Source: Candidatus Parepulonipiscium sp. PG-Nuni2H_MBin01
GTDB taxonomy: Bacteria; Bacillota; Clostridia; Lachnospirales; Cellulosilyticaceae
Direction: 5' to 3'
DNA: 64,000 nt
NCBI GenBank assembly: GCA_001994995.1
Contig: MDJM01000006.1
Coordinates: forward strand, 1-64,000
A model generated the notes under the pieces. The model was given only the letters and a program-made list of their open reading frames with translations, did no database searches and was not told where the DNA came from. A program made the translations under genes and the position numbers. Shown piece after piece: positions 35,483 through 44,536 of this stretch. Each line of letters begins with the position of its first letter. Position 1 is the first letter of the stretch.

Positions 35483-35508
35483 GGAACTATTTAACGGTAA
35501 ACTTCGTC
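35483..35508 (+). promoter_or_regulatory. ECF-type promoter, probable autoregulation of the sigma factor
   Basis: GGAAC at 35483-35487, 17-base spacer, CGTC at 35505-35508, 24 bases before the ATG. This matches the GGAAC/CGTC element of several ECF groups, which usually drive their own operon. Confidence 0.6.
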
Positions 35509-35532
35509 AAATATAAGTGAGGAGGGAGTACA

Positions 35533-36141
35533 ATGAATGAAGCTAAGCTTATAAAGAGGGTAAAAAAAGGTGATGTTAAAGCTTTTGAGGAACTTATACA
35601 GCAGTATGAGCCTATTATATATAATACTTGCATGAAAATATTAAAAAATGAACATGAGGCTTATGATGCTGCTCAAGAGGTGTGTATTAAGGTGTGGAAA
35701 CAAATTGATAGATTTGAGGGAAATTCTAAGTTTAGTACATGGGTGTATAGGGTTACCACTAATCAATGTTTAGATATTTTAAGAAAACATAAGTCGCAAA
35801 AAGTAGTATCTATTGAGATGGGAAATAATGATGAGGGGGATTGGAGTTTAGATGTTGAAGATACTACGCAAGATATTTTAAAACATATAGAAAATAATGA
35901 AATGGTAGATGCACTTAAACTTGCGTTAAGTGAACTTAAAGAGGAACATAGGCAGGTTATACTTTTAAGAGACGTAGAGGATTATAGTTATGAAGAAATT
36001 AGCCAAAAACTTTCTATATCACTTGGTACAGTGAAGTCGAGATTATCACGTGGTAGGCAAAATTTAAGGAATATTTTGTTACAAGATAAGGAACCTTTTA
36101 ACAGTTTTTGGAGTCAAAATAGTAAGGAGGGGATTCTATGA
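35533..36141 (+). CDS. ECF RNA polymerase sigma factor
   Basis: 202 residues, sigma-70 region 2 (about 10-80, YEPIIYNTCMKIL, AYDAAQEVCIKVWK, FSTWVYRVTTNQCLD) and region 4 (about 125-180, HRQVILLRDVEDYSYEEISQKL, SLGTVKSRLSRGR). No region 3, as expected for ECF. The gene overlaps the anti-sigma gene by four bases (ATGA), a standard cognate pair. It is preceded by an ECF-like promoter. Signal and regulon are unknown; SigW/RpoE-like by general look. Confidence 0.94.
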   Translation: MNEAKLIKRVKKGDVKAFEELIQQYEPIIYNTCMKILKNEHEAYDAAQEVCIKVWKQIDRFEGNSKFSTWVYRVTTNQCLDILRKHKSQKVVSIEMGNNDEGDWSLDVEDTTQDILKHIENNEMVDALKLALSELKEEHRQVILLRDVEDYSYEEISQKLSISLGTVKSRLSRGRQNLRNILLQDKEPFNSFWSQNSKEGIL

Positions 36142-36752
36142 GGTGTGATTATGACAAGTTATCTTTATATGTTGATGATGAGTTAGACGAAGCTGGCATA
36201 GATGAATTGGAAGAGCATCTGAAGGAATGCGAAGATTGTAAAAACGATTTAGAGATTTTAATGCAATTAAAAAATGAATTAGAACAATTGAAAGAATATG
36301 AATTACCTGAACATTTTCATGAAGACTTAATGAATAATATTAAGCCTAAAAAATCGTGGTATAAATATTATGTTGGACTTGCTGCAAGTATGCTAATTGT
36401 AGTTGTTTCTTTTACTTTAGCTGCAGATGAGATAGACTCGGTTCCAGAGCCTATGTCTATTGATATGATGGGGGCTAGGCAAGTCCAAATGCCAGTTACT
36501 GCTATAATTTGGGAGTTAGATGCGGCTGATAAAGGGGTTGTAGAAGATTTAAAACTATTTATTGATAATAATAAATTACTAGTAACTTACTTTGAAAGCG
36601 ACGGACAAATTCAATTATTTAGTCAAAACGAGAATGATTATATAAGTATGTATGACTATATCTATGCAACAGATGATTTTATTTCAATATCAAGACCAGC
36701 TGATTTACCTATTATATCAGAAGTCGTTATAAATTATCCATTAACTGACTAA
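36138..36752 (+). CDS. Membrane anti-sigma factor with zinc-finger (ZAS) domain
   Basis: 204 residues. N-terminal zf-HC2/ZAS domain: LSLYVDDELDE, then HLKECEDC giving the HxxxCxxC zinc site. One membrane segment (YYVGLAASMLIVVVSFTLA) follows at about 77-95. The outer C-terminal domain (about 100-204) would sense the signal. ZAS proteins hold their ECF sigma at the membrane until proteolysis or a conformational change releases it. Translationally coupled to the sigma gene. Confidence 0.92.
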   Translation: MRCDYDKLSLYVDDELDEAGIDELEEHLKECEDCKNDLEILMQLKNELEQLKEYELPEHFHEDLMNNIKPKKSWYKYYVGLAASMLIVVVSFTLAADEIDSVPEPMSIDMMGARQVQMPVTAIIWELDAADKGVVEDLKLFIDNNKLLVTYFESDGQIQLFSQNENDYISMYDYIYATDDFISISRPADLPIISEVVINYPLTD

Positions 36753-36788
36753 TAGCTAAGCTTACAATAGTTTGGCTATTTTTTTTGT
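36751..36788 (+). terminator. Terminator of the sigma/anti-sigma operon
   Basis: AATAGC with GGCTATT plus inner pairs, then eight T. Confidence 0.85.
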
Positions 36789-36815
36789 TTAGCTATAGTC
36801 AGCTACTTCAAATTT

Positions 36816-37658
36816 TTATAACACTGCTTCAGTTACATCTACTTCCATATATGATGTTCTATCTATGTTAAGTATCAGTTTATACTTCTGTTTTTCATAT
36901 ATTATAAGCATAGAATAAATACGACATCTTTTAATTTTTGGAAGTGGTACTTTGTAATGTCTATTGTTGTTATCTACAATATGAAGAGTATACTTATTTG
37001 CTATATCCAAAATATCATAAGCGCTTATAGTTGTATACGGTAATTTTAACGTAATATCAGGTAAATTTTCTGGTTTAGATTTTTTAGGTTTTTCTGGTTT
37101 ACTCTTTTCTTTAGGAGCATCAGATTCTTCGGCTGATTTTTCAGCTGATTCTTCAGTGGATTCAGCAGGTTTTTCTTTAATTTTTTTAGGTTTACTAGGA
37201 GCTTGAGACTTTAAAGTAACAGATTGAATTGTATTTGAAAAGTTTCCAAATCTTACAGCGCATGTATTAGGCTCAAATTCAATAGCTTTATCTTCAACTA
37301 AAGTACACTTATACTTTTCGCATTCCTTAGTACTTGGACAAATAACAAGAATATAGCTGCCATGAGGTCTAATGTTTATTTTTTTTGTACATAAAATTAT
37401 TGGCTCTGGCTCCGGTTCTTCATTCTCTTCTTCTTTTCGTTTAAAGAAGTATTTTTTTTGCTTAGGCTCTTCTTTTGGGTCAACTTCTGGCTCTGGTGGA
37501 GGTGTTGCATCTATTATGTTAATCATATGGTATCCTTGAGCAATTTTTCTATACGGTACAAAGTCAGTTGGGTAAAGCTCCTTAGTAATTCTCTTTTCAT
37601 CACTATATATTGCAATAGGTACAGTTGTTAAGTTAAGGTAAGAAATATGAGAGAACAT
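36816..37658 (-). CDS. DUF4397-like protein with two charged linkers, unknown function
   Basis: 280 residues. Segments SHISYLNLTTVPIAIY, NIRPHGSYILVIC and NTCAVRFGNFSNTIQSVTL resemble the beta-sandwich repeats of DUF4397 surface proteins (YVRVxHASPDAPxVDVY; VRFVNLSP). Two low-complexity inserts, rich in Pro/Glu/Lys at about 51-86 and in Ser/Glu/Lys/Pro at about 152-199, break the fold. There is no signal peptide, unlike most DUF4397 proteins, so it may stay in the cytosol or be a spore or polar protein. Similarity is by eye and needs a profile search. It is monocistronic with its own promoter. Confidence 0.7.
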   Translation of the reverse strand: MFSHISYLNLTTVPIAIYSDEKRITKELYPTDFVPYRKIAQGYHMINIIDATPPPEPEVDPKEEPKQKKYFFKRKEEENEEPEPEPIILCTKKINIRPHGSYILVICPSTKECEKYKCTLVEDKAIEFEPNTCAVRFGNFSNTIQSVTLKSQAPSKPKKIKEKPAESTEESAEKSAEESDAPKEKSKPEKPKKSKPENLPDITLKLPYTTISAYDILDIANKYTLHIVDNNNRHYKVPLPKIKRCRIYSMLIIYEKQKYKLILNIDRTSYMEVDVTEAVL

Positions 37659-37687
37659 AAAATACCTCCATACAATGGTATTAATAT

Positions 37688-37717
37688 ATTATATTGCAAT
37701 CGCTTGTACTAAATCAA
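37688..37717 (-). promoter_or_regulatory. SigmaA-type promoter of the DUF4397-like gene
   Basis: On the minus strand: TTGATT (37717-37712), 18-base spacer, TATAAT (37693-37688). A ggagg site lies between it and the ATG. Confidence 0.65.
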
Positions 37718-37809
37718 CTTAAAAAATGGAAAAAAATGTAATTATTATATGCCACTACGTTGATATTTATTCTAAAACTTGCTATAGTAAATTAGAAAGA
37801 GGTGGTTTT

Positions 37810-39021
37810 TTGGATGTAATAGTTATGGGAGCAGGCCCTGCGGGTTTATTTGCTGCACAAAAAATAGCAAGTGCGGGGCTTCAAGTGTTACTTATTGAAA
37901 AGAATAATGAAGTGGGGAAAAAATTGTTAGTGTCAGGAAGTGGACAATGTAATTTTACTCATGCGGGAAATATAGAAGATTTTTTTGATAAATATGGAGA
38001 TAAACAAAAGACTGTTAAACATGCTTTAAAATCTTTTGATAATAAAGGTACTACTAATTTTTTTAAACGCTTAGGAGTTGATTATGAGATTACCGAAGGA
38101 GGAAAAATTTTTCCTAAAAGTAGAAAAAGCTCCAGTATATTAGGTGCACTAGTAAATATCAATAAATTAAATGGAACAGTTATAAAATCTAATACAAATA
38201 TAAAAAGTATTATTGAATACGATAATATGTATAATCTTATGGATGATAAAGGGAATAGTTATTGTTGTAACAATTTAATTATAGCAACTGGAGGATGTTC
38301 ATATCCTCAATTAGGAGCTAATTCTTCAGGGCATAAAATTGCTAAGCAATTTGGTCATAGCATTGTGGAACCTAAAGCGGCATTAACTAATGTTCTTACA
38401 CAAGAAACGATATACCAAGAATTAAGTGGTGTTTCGTTTGAGAATGTTAGCCTAACAATTTTGCGTGGGGATAAAAAGATTAAAGATAAAAAAGGAGATT
38501 TACTATTTACACATAAAGGGGTTTCAGGGCCTGTAATATTAAATTCTACAAGATGGATACAAGATAAAGATAGGCTTGTATTTAACTTAGTTAATATGTC
38601 GTATGAAGAATTAGATGCGAAATTTGAAAAAGATTTCCAAAATAAAATACAACTTTTATCTTATTTTAAAAAACTCGAACTTCCTAAAAGCTTTTGTAAT
38701 ATCATGTTAGAGCATATAGGATTAGACGTGCATATGAACTGCGCAAATATTAATAAACATCAACGTAAGAAATTAGTTAAGTATTTAACTAGCCTAACTT
38801 TAACAGTAGAAAGTGTAGGCCCTTTAGCGACTGCAATGGTGACAGCTGGAGGAGTTAATACAAAGGAAATTAATCCTACGACATTTGAAAGTAGAAAGCA
38901 AAAAAATTTATATTTTATTGGAGAAGTGGTAGATGTTGATGGCGATACAGGTGGTTACAATATTCAGATTGCATTTTCTATGGCCTATGTGTGTGCAACT
39001 CATATCATAAGTAAGCGTTGA
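37810..39021 (+). CDS. HI0933/YhiN-family FAD-dependent oxidoreductase
   Basis: 403 residues from TTG 37810, chosen because agaggtgg lies just upstream and the dinucleotide fold begins at once (DVIVMGAGPAGLFAA). The frame is open to an ATG at 37726, but that lead is not family-like. Other marks: GSGQCNFTH, GGCSYPQLG, FTHKGVSGP and the C-terminal FIGEVVDVDGDTGGYN(I)Q motif that closes over FAD. The HI0933 family is widespread, but its substrate is not firmly known. It is followed directly by the nifS promoter, whose -35 overlaps the stop codon. Confidence 0.9.
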   Translation: MDVIVMGAGPAGLFAAQKIASAGLQVLLIEKNNEVGKKLLVSGSGQCNFTHAGNIEDFFDKYGDKQKTVKHALKSFDNKGTTNFFKRLGVDYEITEGGKIFPKSRKSSSILGALVNINKLNGTVIKSNTNIKSIIEYDNMYNLMDDKGNSYCCNNLIIATGGCSYPQLGANSSGHKIAKQFGHSIVEPKAALTNVLTQETIYQELSGVSFENVSLTILRGDKKIKDKKGDLLFTHKGVSGPVILNSTRWIQDKDRLVFNLVNMSYEELDAKFEKDFQNKIQLLSYFKKLELPKSFCNIMLEHIGLDVHMNCANINKHQRKKLVKYLTSLTLTVESVGPLATAMVTAGGVNTKEINPTTFESRKQKNLYFIGEVVDVDGDTGGYNIQIAFSMAYVCATHIISKR

Positions 39022-39046
39022 CAAACTTACTTGCAAGTGATATTCT
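39018..39046 (+). promoter_or_regulatory. SigmaA promoter for iscS-iscU-mnmA, overlapping the upstream stop
   Basis: TTGACA at 39018-39023, 17-base spacer, TATTCT at 39041-39046. The TGA inside TTGACA is the stop codon of the flavoprotein gene. Confidence 0.75.
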
Positions 39047-39174
39047 CTTTTTACTTATACGCTACTTGTATAGATTGAGTTTTAGAAGGGAATAATAAAA
39101 AGAATTGTAATAACTACAACAGTAATTTTAACACTGTAAGAGCGTTTTGCTAGTAGGTTTAAAAGGAGAGAATT

Positions 39175-40350
39175 ATGAAAAAGATATATTTAGACCATGC
39201 AGCAACTACTCCTATCAAAAAAGCAGTAGTTGATGCAATGTTACCTTATTTAACAGAAAATTTTGGTAATCCGTCAAGTGTGTACCAAATGGCACAGGTG
39301 AATAAAAAGGCTGTTGATGAAGCGCGTGAACAAGTTGCTGCAGCAATAGGAGCGAAAGCTCAAGAGATATTTTTTACAAGTGGTGGGACTGAAGCGGACA
39401 ATTGGGCTATTAAAGGAATTGTTGAGGCTAGAAAGAGTAAAGGTAATCATATAATTACTTCAAAAGTGGAACACCATGCAGTGCTTCACACTTGTGAATA
39501 TTTGGAGAAAAATGGCTATGAAGTCACTTATCTGGATGTAGATGAGTATGGAAGTATTAGAATTGATGATTTAAAAAAGGCAATTAAAGATACTACTATC
39601 TTAATAACTATTATGTATGCAAATAATGAAATAGGGACAATTATGCCAATTAAAGAAATCGGTGAAGTGGCAAAAGCTCACAATATTCCATTTCATACTG
39701 ATGCAGTACAGGCGATTGGCCAAGTGAAAATCGATGTTAATGATGAAAATATAGATGCACTTTCGATAACTGCGCATAAGTTTAATGGTCCTAAGGGTGT
39801 TGGAGCATTATATATAAGGCGTGGGGTTAAAGTGTCACAATTTATGCATGGAGGGGCGCAAGAAAGAGGCCGTAGAGGCGGTACTGAAAATGTTGCTAGT
39901 ATAGTCGGAATGGGTGTTGCGATTGAACTAGCATATAAAGATTTCGATAATAAAATTAGGCAGTATACGCAACTAAGAGATATGTTAATTAACGGAATAT
40001 TAGAAACTATTCCTTATTCAAGACTTAATGGGCATTTAACTAATAGATTACCTAACAATGTTAATATAGGCTTTGAGTTTGTGGAAGGTGAATCGTTACT
40101 GCTTTTACTGGATATGCAAGGTATATGCGCTTCTAGTGGCTCCGCGTGTACTTCTGGTTCTCTTGACCCATCCCATGTTCTACTAGCAATTGGACTACCT
40201 CATGAAAAGGCGCATGGTTCGGTTAGATTTACGTTAGGCGCAGGTATAAGTGATGCTGATATTAATACTGTATTAGAAACTTTACCAGCTATAGTTAAGA
40301 GAATGAGGGATATGTCTCCATTGTATGAAGAATTTTTAGCAAAACAATAA
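39175..40350 (+). CDS. iscS: Cysteine desulfurase (NifS/IscS type)
   Basis: 391 residues, class V aminotransferase fold. PLP Lys202 sits in ITAHKFNGPKG, and the sulfur-accepting Cys325 in SSGSACTSG. The long loop around the Cys marks group I (IscS/NifS). It supplies sulfur to the scaffold encoded 21 bases downstream and to MnmA for tRNA 2-thiouridine. The start follows aaggagag. No IscR/Rrf2 gene precedes it, so regulation is not evident apart from the sigmaA promoter and a 120-base leader. Confidence 0.95.
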   Translation: MKKIYLDHAATTPIKKAVVDAMLPYLTENFGNPSSVYQMAQVNKKAVDEAREQVAAAIGAKAQEIFFTSGGTEADNWAIKGIVEARKSKGNHIITSKVEHHAVLHTCEYLEKNGYEVTYLDVDEYGSIRIDDLKKAIKDTTILITIMYANNEIGTIMPIKEIGEVAKAHNIPFHTDAVQAIGQVKIDVNDENIDALSITAHKFNGPKGVGALYIRRGVKVSQFMHGGAQERGRRGGTENVASIVGMGVAIELAYKDFDNKIRQYTQLRDMLINGILETIPYSRLNGHLTNRLPNNVNIGFEFVEGESLLLLLDMQGICASSGSACTSGSLDPSHVLLAIGLPHEKAHGSVRFTLGAGISDADINTVLETLPAIVKRMRDMSPLYEEFLAKQ

Positions 40351-40371
40351 GTACGTAGAGAGGTGAAACTA

Positions 40372-40839
40372 ATGTATAGTGAAAAAGTAATGGATCATTT
40401 TATGAATCCTAGAAATGTAGGAGAAATCCCAGATGCAAGTGGAGTAGGAACTGTAGGAAATGCAAAATGCGGTGATATAATGAAAGTTTACTTGCAGATT
40501 GAAGATGGGATAATTAAAGATGCAAAATTTAAGACGTTTGGTTGTGGTGCAGCAGTAGCTACAAGTTCTATGGCAACTGAATTAGTAATTGGTAAAACTA
40601 TAAAAGAAGCTTTGTTGATTACTAATAAATCAGTTATGGAAGCATTAGATGGGCTTCCTCCTGTTAAAGTACATTGCTCGCTTCTTGCCGAAGAATCGTT
40701 ACAAGCGGCGTTATGGGATTATGCAAAGAAAAACAATATAGTAATAGAGGGCTTGCAAGAACCTAAAGAGGACATTGATGATGATCACCATCATAATCTT
40801 AATGATGATGAGGATGAAAGCGAGTTATTAAATGCATAA
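40372..40839 (+). CDS. iscU: Fe-S cluster scaffold IscU/NifU-like with His/Asp-rich tail
   Basis: 155 residues from ATG 40372; the GTG at 40363 is part of the ribosome site (agaggtg). Conserved cluster cysteines are Cys33 (AKCGD), Cys58 (FGCGAAVA) and Cys102 (VHCSLLAEE). Usual IscU proteins end near residue 125-130; here about 25 residues extend with EDIDDDHHH and DDEDESE, a potential metal-binding tail. It pairs with the upstream desulfurase, a two-gene ISC-like module common in Clostridia. It overlaps mnmA by eight bases. Confidence 0.95.
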   Translation: MYSEKVMDHFMNPRNVGEIPDASGVGTVGNAKCGDIMKVYLQIEDGIIKDAKFKTFGCGAAVATSSMATELVIGKTIKEALLITNKSVMEALDGLPPVKVHCSLLAEESLQAALWDYAKKNNIVIEGLQEPKEDIDDDHHHNLNDDEDESELLNA

Positions 40840-41911
40840 GCAGAAAGTTGTAGTAGGTATGTCGGGCGGAGTTGATAGCTCCGTTGCGGCATATTTGTTG
40901 CAGCAACAAGGTTATGAAGTTATAGGAATGACTATGCAAATTTGGGATAAGGATACGTCTGAGGATAGAGAAGATTCATGTTGTGGTCTTAGCGCCATTG
41001 ATGATGCAAGGCGTGTATGTCAAATGCTAGATATACCTCACTATGTAATGAACTTTAGAAATGATTTTAAGCGTGATGTAGTAGATTATTTTATTAATGA
41101 ATATAAAAAAGGCAGAACTCCTAATCCTTGTATTGCTTGTAATAGATACGTAAAATGGGAGTCTATGCTAAATAAAGCGCTACAAATTGGGGCTGACTTT
41201 ATTGCAACTGGACATTATGCAAATATATTAAAAAATCCTGAGACAGGACGTTATCAACTTGTGCAATCTAAAGCTTTAGCTAAAGACCAAACATATGCTC
41301 TTTACAATTTAACTCAGCATCAATTAAAACATACTCTTATGCCACTTGGCGAATATGATAAAGAAGAAGTGCGTAAGATTGCAACTGAAATAGGATTACT
41401 AGTAGCAAACAAACCTGATAGCCAAGAAATATGTTTTGTTCCAGACAATAATTATGCAAAATATATTGAAGAGACTACAGGAACAAAAAGTGAAGCTGGA
41501 AATTTCATTAATAAAAATGGTGAAGTTTTAGGCAAGCATAAAGGAATAATAAATTATACAATTGGTCAACGTAAAGGGCTTGGTGTAGCATTAGGTAAGC
41601 CTGTTTTTGTATCTAATATAAACGTTACAGATAACACTATTACTTTAGGAGATAATCAAGATTTATTTACAAATGTGGTTTATGCATCTAATTTAAACTT
41701 TATGCCATTTGATAGATTAGAGAGCAAAATGAATATTTCTGCAAAAATAAGATATAGTCATTCGCCTTCAAATTGCAGTATAGAAATGATTGATAAAGAT
41801 AAAATAAAGTGTACGTTTACAACGGCACAAAGAGCAGTGACACCTGGACAGGCTATTGTATTTTATGATACAGATAAAGTTATAGGTGGGGGTACTATAG
41901 AGTTAATATAA
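40832..41911 (+). CDS. mnmA: tRNA-specific 2-thiouridylase MnmA
   Basis: 359 residues. PP-loop [12 protein letters not shown] at the start, active cysteines in [12 protein letters not shown] and SQEICFVP, the GQRKGLGVA motif, and a C-terminal beta-barrel ending near [13 protein letters not shown]. It thiolates U34 of Lys, Glu and Gln tRNAs using sulfur relayed from the cysteine desulfurase encoded two genes upstream. The start lies inside the end of iscU, so the three genes form one operon. Confidence 0.96.
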   Translation: MHKQKVVVGMSGGVDSSVAAYLLQQQGYEVIGMTMQIWDKDTSEDREDSCCGLSAIDDARRVCQMLDIPHYVMNFRNDFKRDVVDYFINEYKKGRTPNPCIACNRYVKWESMLNKALQIGADFIATGHYANILKNPETGRYQLVQSKALAKDQTYALYNLTQHQLKHTLMPLGEYDKEEVRKIATEIGLLVANKPDSQEICFVPDNNYAKYIEETTGTKSEAGNFINKNGEVLGKHKGIINYTIGQRKGLGVALGKPVFVSNINVTDNTITLGDNQDLFTNVVYASNLNFMPFDRLESKMNISAKIRYSHSPSNCSIEMIDKDKIKCTFTTAQRAVTPGQAIVFYDTDKVIGGGTIELI

Positions 41912-42030
41912 AAAAATTTTTGTTTATTTAATAAATTTGAATAAAAAATGGATAAAGTATTAACAATTGGGATAAAATAGTATTGAGTTATACTTCGTGA
42001 AAAAAATATTAAGAAATCTTAAATATATGC

Positions 42031-42059
42031 TTGATTATTTTTTTATATACAAGTATAAT
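42031..42059 (+). promoter_or_regulatory. SigmaA promoter of the glycolytic cluster
   Basis: TTGATT at 42031-42036, 17-base spacer, TATAAT at 42054-42059, 76 bases upstream of gap. Confidence 0.7.
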
Positions 42060-42077
42060 TAAAAAGTAAGACAGGTA

Positions 42078-42100
42078 TCAATTCACCATTTGGTGATTGA
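42078..42100. promoter_or_regulatory. Inverted repeat in gap 5' leader, operator or mRNA hairpin
   Basis: TCAATTCACCA and TGGTGATTGA face each other across a single T, complementary except for one bulged base. It lies about 10 bases after the likely transcription start, where a repressor would act as a roadblock. No CggR gene is adjacent. Confidence 0.45.
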
Positions 42101-42134
42101 ATATAACACATTTATTTTAAGGAGGACTTTTTCA

Positions 42135-43151
42135 ATGGCAGTAAAAGTAGCGATTAATGGTTTTGGACGTATTGGACGTCTTGCATTTAGACAAATGTTT
42201 GGAGCAGAAGGGTATGAGGTTGTAGCAATCAACGACTTAACTAACCCAAAAATGTTAGCTCATTTATTAAAATATGACTCAGCACAAGGAAAATATGCTC
42301 TTGCTGATAAAGTATCATCTACAGAGGATACAATCATCGTGGATGGTAAAGAAATTAAAATTTATGCTGAAAGAGATGCTAAAAACCTTCCTTGGGGAGA
42401 CATCGGTGTTGATGTAGTTCTTGAGTGTACTGGATTCTATGTAACTAAAGCTAAATCTCAAGCACACATTGACGCAGGAGCTAAAAAAGTTATTATCTCA
42501 GCTCCAGCAGGAAATGACCTTCCTACAGTTGTATTTGGTGTAAATGAAGACATCTTAACGCCTCAAGATACTATTATCTCGGCTGCATCTTGTACTACAA
42601 ACTGTTTAGCACCAATGGCGCAAGCATTAAATAATTTAGCAGGTATCGAAAAAGGATTTATGACTACTATTCATGCGTACACAGGTGATCAAATGACTCT
42701 TGATGGACCTCACGCTAAAGGTGATTTAAGAAGAGCACGTGCGGCAGCGAATAATATCGTTCCTAACTCAACTGGAGCTGCAAAAGCAATCGGTCTTGTT
42801 ATTCCAGATTTAAATGGAAAATTAGACGGAGCGGCTCAACGTGTGCCAGTTTTAACAGGTTCTCTTACAGAGCTAGTTGCTGTAGTTACTAAATCTGTTA
42901 CAGCTGCAGATATTAATGCTGCAATGAAAGCTGCGGCTAACGATTCTTTCGGTTACACTGAAGAAGAATTAGTATCAGCTGACATTATCGGAAGCACTCA
43001 TGGTTCTTTATTTGATGCTACTCAAACTAAAGTACAAGAACTTGATTGTGGCAAATCACTAGTTAAAGTAGTTTCTTGGTATGACAATGAAAACTCTTAT
43101 ACTAGTAATATGGTAAGAACTATTAAATATTTTGCTGAACTAGGCAAGTAA
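42135..43151 (+). CDS. gap: Glyceraldehyde-3-phosphate dehydrogenase
   Basis: 338 residues from ATG 42135, with aaggagg upstream; the frame extends to 42090 without family resemblance. NAD-binding [12 protein letters not shown], the active-site Cys in [12 protein letters not shown], and the catalytic His in the TIHAYTGDQ region. It is the NAD-linked GapA type, converting GAP to 1,3-bisphosphoglycerate. First gene of gap-pgk-tpiA-gpmI-eno. Codon use is visibly richer in preferred codons (gct, gta, ggt, aaa), consistent with high expression. Confidence 0.97.
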   Translation: MAVKVAINGFGRIGRLAFRQMFGAEGYEVVAINDLTNPKMLAHLLKYDSAQGKYALADKVSSTEDTIIVDGKEIKIYAERDAKNLPWGDIGVDVVLECTGFYVTKAKSQAHIDAGAKKVIISAPAGNDLPTVVFGVNEDILTPQDTIISAASCTTNCLAPMAQALNNLAGIEKGFMTTIHAYTGDQMTLDGPHAKGDLRRARAAANNIVPNSTGAAKAIGLVIPDLNGKLDGAAQRVPVLTGSLTELVAVVTKSVTAADINAAMKAAANDSFGYTEEELVSADIIGSTHGSLFDATQTKVQELDCGKSLVKVVSWYDNENSYTSNMVRTIKYFAELGK

Positions 43152-43162
43152 TCAACACCTAT

Positions 43163-43200
43163 AAAAGGGGGTTCAGTCTTTCGGCTGTACCCTCTTTATT
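43163..43200 (+). terminator. Hairpin between gap and pgk, probable partial terminator
   Basis: AAAGGGGGT plus CAG pairs with CTG plus ACCCTCTTT around a TCTTTCGG loop, with a T-rich 3' side. It may trim readthrough into pgk. Confidence 0.7.
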
Positions 43201-43234
43201 AATAACTAATTATTTTTGAAGGAGTTAATATTAA

Positions 43235-44449
43235 ATGTTAAACAAAAAAACTATCGACCAATTATCAGACCTTAAAGGTAAAAAAGTATTAGTTCGTTGC
43301 GATTTTAACGTTCCATTAAAAGATGGGGTAATCCAAAACGAAAACCGTATTATCGGTGCATTACCAACTATTAAAAAACTTATGGAACAAGGCGCTAAAG
43401 TAATTTTATGTTCTCACCTTGGTAAACCAAAAGGCGAAGCTAAACCAGAGTTCTCTTTAGAGCCAGTAGCAAAAAGTCTTTCTAAACATTTAGGAGTAGA
43501 CGTTAAGTTTGCTGATGATGATACAGTAACAAGTGCTACTACACAAGAATTAGCAAACAATCTAGCAGATGGCGAAGTTATGTTGCTTCAAAACACTAGA
43601 TATAGAATTGAAGAAACTAAATATGGTAAAGATGATGCGGCAACTGAGTATGCTAAAGAACTTGCAAACCTTTGCGACTGCCAAGTATTTGTAAACGATG
43701 CGTTTGGAACTGCACACCGTGCACACTGCTCAAATGTAGGCGTAGCTAAATGTTGTGATGAAAACGTTGTAGGGTACTTGATGGAAAAAGAAATTAAATT
43801 CTTAGGTGAGTCAGTAGAAAAACCACAAAGACCTTTCGTTGCGATTTTAGGCGGAGCTAAAGTATCTGATAAAATTGGTGTTATCAATAACTTACTTGAA
43901 AAAGTTGACACTTTAATTATAGGTGGAGGTATGGCTTATACTTTCCTTAAAGCACAAGGAGAAGAAGTTGGTAATTCTCTTCTTGAAGAAGATAAAATTG
44001 AATATTCTAAAGAAATGATTGATAAAGCTAAAGCTAAAGGTGTGAAATTACTTTTACCAGTGGACCACGTAATTGGCAAAACTTTCTCAAATGACACTGA
44101 ATTTAAAACTGTTGAGACTATTGAACCAGGATGGTCAGGGTTTGATATTGGGCCTGAATCAATTAAGTTATTTAATGATGCATTAGCTGGGGCTAAAACA
44201 GTAGTATGGAACGGTCCTATGGGTGTATTTGAGTTCGACAACTTTGCAACAGGAACATTAGAAGTTGGTAAAGCGGTTGCAGATTTACCAGGGGCTATTA
44301 CTATCGTAGGTGGTGGAGACTCTGTAAGTGCTGTTAAACGTCTTGGAATTGCTGATAAGATGACGCACATTTCAACAGGTGGTGGAGCAAGTCTTGAGTT
44401 CTTAGAAGGTAAAGAACTTCCTGGAGTAGCTGCTGCTGATAATAAATAG
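43235..44449 (+). CDS. pgk: Phosphoglycerate kinase
   Basis: 404 residues. Substrate-binding [20 protein letters not shown], the hinge region, ATP-site [12 protein letters not shown] and [13 protein letters not shown]. Makes ATP from 1,3-bisphosphoglycerate. The start follows gaagga. The C-terminus carries about eight extra residues (VAAADNK). The gene lies between two hairpins, so its dose relative to gap may be set at the RNA level. Confidence 0.97.
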   Translation: MLNKKTIDQLSDLKGKKVLVRCDFNVPLKDGVIQNENRIIGALPTIKKLMEQGAKVILCSHLGKPKGEAKPEFSLEPVAKSLSKHLGVDVKFADDDTVTSATTQELANNLADGEVMLLQNTRYRIEETKYGKDDAATEYAKELANLCDCQVFVNDAFGTAHRAHCSNVGVAKCCDENVVGYLMEKEIKFLGESVEKPQRPFVAILGGAKVSDKIGVINNLLEKVDTLIIGGGMAYTFLKAQGEEVGNSLLEEDKIEYSKEMIDKAKAKGVKLLLPVDHVIGKTFSNDTEFKTVETIEPGWSGFDIGPESIKLFNDALAGAKTVVWNGPMGVFEFDNFATGTLEVGKAVADLPGAITIVGGGDSVSAVKRLGIADKMTHISTGGGASLEFLEGKELPGVAAADNK

Positions 44450-44460
44450 TCTAATATGTG

Positions 44461-44505
44461 CCCAACTATATCTAAGAAAAACCGTTTAGTATAGTTGGGT
44501 TTTTA
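44461..44505 (+). terminator. Hairpin terminator between pgk and tpiA
   Basis: CCCAACTATA (44461-44470) pairs with TATAGTTGGG (44490-44499), followed by TTTTT. Confidence 0.85.
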
Positions 44506-44536
44506 GAGGATAATAATAAATTAGGAGGATTTTAAT

